This document shows, piece by piece, positions 6,014-6,296 of a stretch of DNA of 6,296 nucleotides (position 1 is its first letter; each line of letters opens with the position of its first letter). The stretch is taken from NCBI GenBank assembly GCA_021785095.1, contig JAJYGM010000369.1, positions 1 through 6,296 of the forward strand. Direction: 5' to 3'. The position numbers and the translations under genes were made by a program. Origin of the DNA: Actinomycetes bacterium. Its GTDB lineage: Bacteria; Actinomycetota; Acidimicrobiia; Acidimicrobiales; Bog-793. Below the pieces are notes generated by a model, which was not told the DNA's origin, did not search any database, and worked only from the letters and a program-made list of their open reading frames with translations.

Positions 6014-6296
6014 TCAGTCGAGACGCCGCTCCGCCGCCCACCGGGTGAGCTGGTGGCGCGTCGAGAGCTGCAGCTTGCGCAGGACGGCCGACACGTGGCT
6101 CTCGACCGTCTTCACCGCGACGCCGAGCTCGACGCCGACGTCCCGGTAGGTGAAGCCGCGCGCGATGAGCCGCAGCACCTGGCGCTCGCGCGGGGTGAGC
6201 TGGTTGAGCTCGGGGTCCACCTCGGCCTCGCCGAGGCGGCCCTCGGAGGCGAACGCGTCGAGGACGAAGCCGGCGAGCCGTGGCGAGAAGACGGCG
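6014..6296 (-). CDS. NarL/LuxR-family response regulator, C-terminal part (cut by window end)
   Basis: The last 93 residues of a transcriptional regulator are visible, reading leftward from the window edge to TGA at 6014-6016. A GTG at 6218-6220 could look like a start, but the frame stays open to the edge and encodes AVFSPRLAGFVLDAFA, the typical end of a receiver domain plus linker. The gene is therefore partial rather than a free-standing 68-aa protein. The LuxR-type DNA-binding domain follows: LTPRERQVLRLIARGFTYRDVG, then the recognition-helix region VAVKTVESHVSAVLRKLQL. In known NarL-type systems a phosphorylated receiver releases this domain to bind DNA, usually under a histidine kinase encoded next door, which would lie outside this window. 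It is convergent with hisS. Its target genes cannot be told from here. Confidence 0.92.
   Translation of the reverse strand, partial: AVFSPRLAGFVLDAFASEGRLGEAEVDPELNQLTPRERQVLRLIARGFTYRDVGVELGVAVKTVESHVSAVLRKLQLSTRHQLTRWAAERRLD

Overview
The window comes from a high-G+C bacterium, most likely an actinomycete-type organism (Actinomycetota). Codon third positions are overwhelmingly G or C, the predicted proteins read like actinobacterial homologues, and starts that look leaderless are present. I cannot place it more precisely without database comparison. No mobile element, CRISPR array, tRNA or rRNA is visible, and every complete gene looks intact.

Layout. Positions 1-377 carry no convincing gene. 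They hold a 31-bp tandem repeat array (1-112), a long imperfect hairpin (115-164), an array of seven near-identical 11-bp units (164-240), and then a short promoter and leader. Next comes a same-strand arginine deiminase (ADI) cluster: arcA (378-1613, arginine deiminase), arcB (1650-2648, ornithine carbamoyltransferase) and arcC (2651-3580, carbamate kinase). A GTG-started gene at 3631-4314 follows 50 bp later. It encodes what looks like a two-part regulator: an N-terminal MTH1187/YkoF-type (thiamine-binding-protein fold) domain joined to a C-terminal YheO/DauR-type helix-turn-helix. Then hisS (4385-5746, histidyl-tRNA synthetase) on the same strand, a gene-poor stretch (5747-6013), and, convergent on the minus strand, the C-terminal part of a NarL/LuxR-type response regulator cut off by the window end.

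How it works together. ArcA turns arginine into citrulline and ammonia. ArcB splits citrulline with phosphate into ornithine and carbamoyl phosphate. ArcC uses carbamoyl phosphate to make ATP, ammonia and CO2. The three genes therefore form a complete ATP-yielding arginine fermentation route. No arginine/ornithine antiporter (arcD) is in the window. The putative regulator downstream is the obvious candidate to control the operon, possibly through the repeat-rich region in front of arcA. That link is inference from position and from the known role of DauR-type proteins in arginine metabolism. It is the most interesting part of the window.
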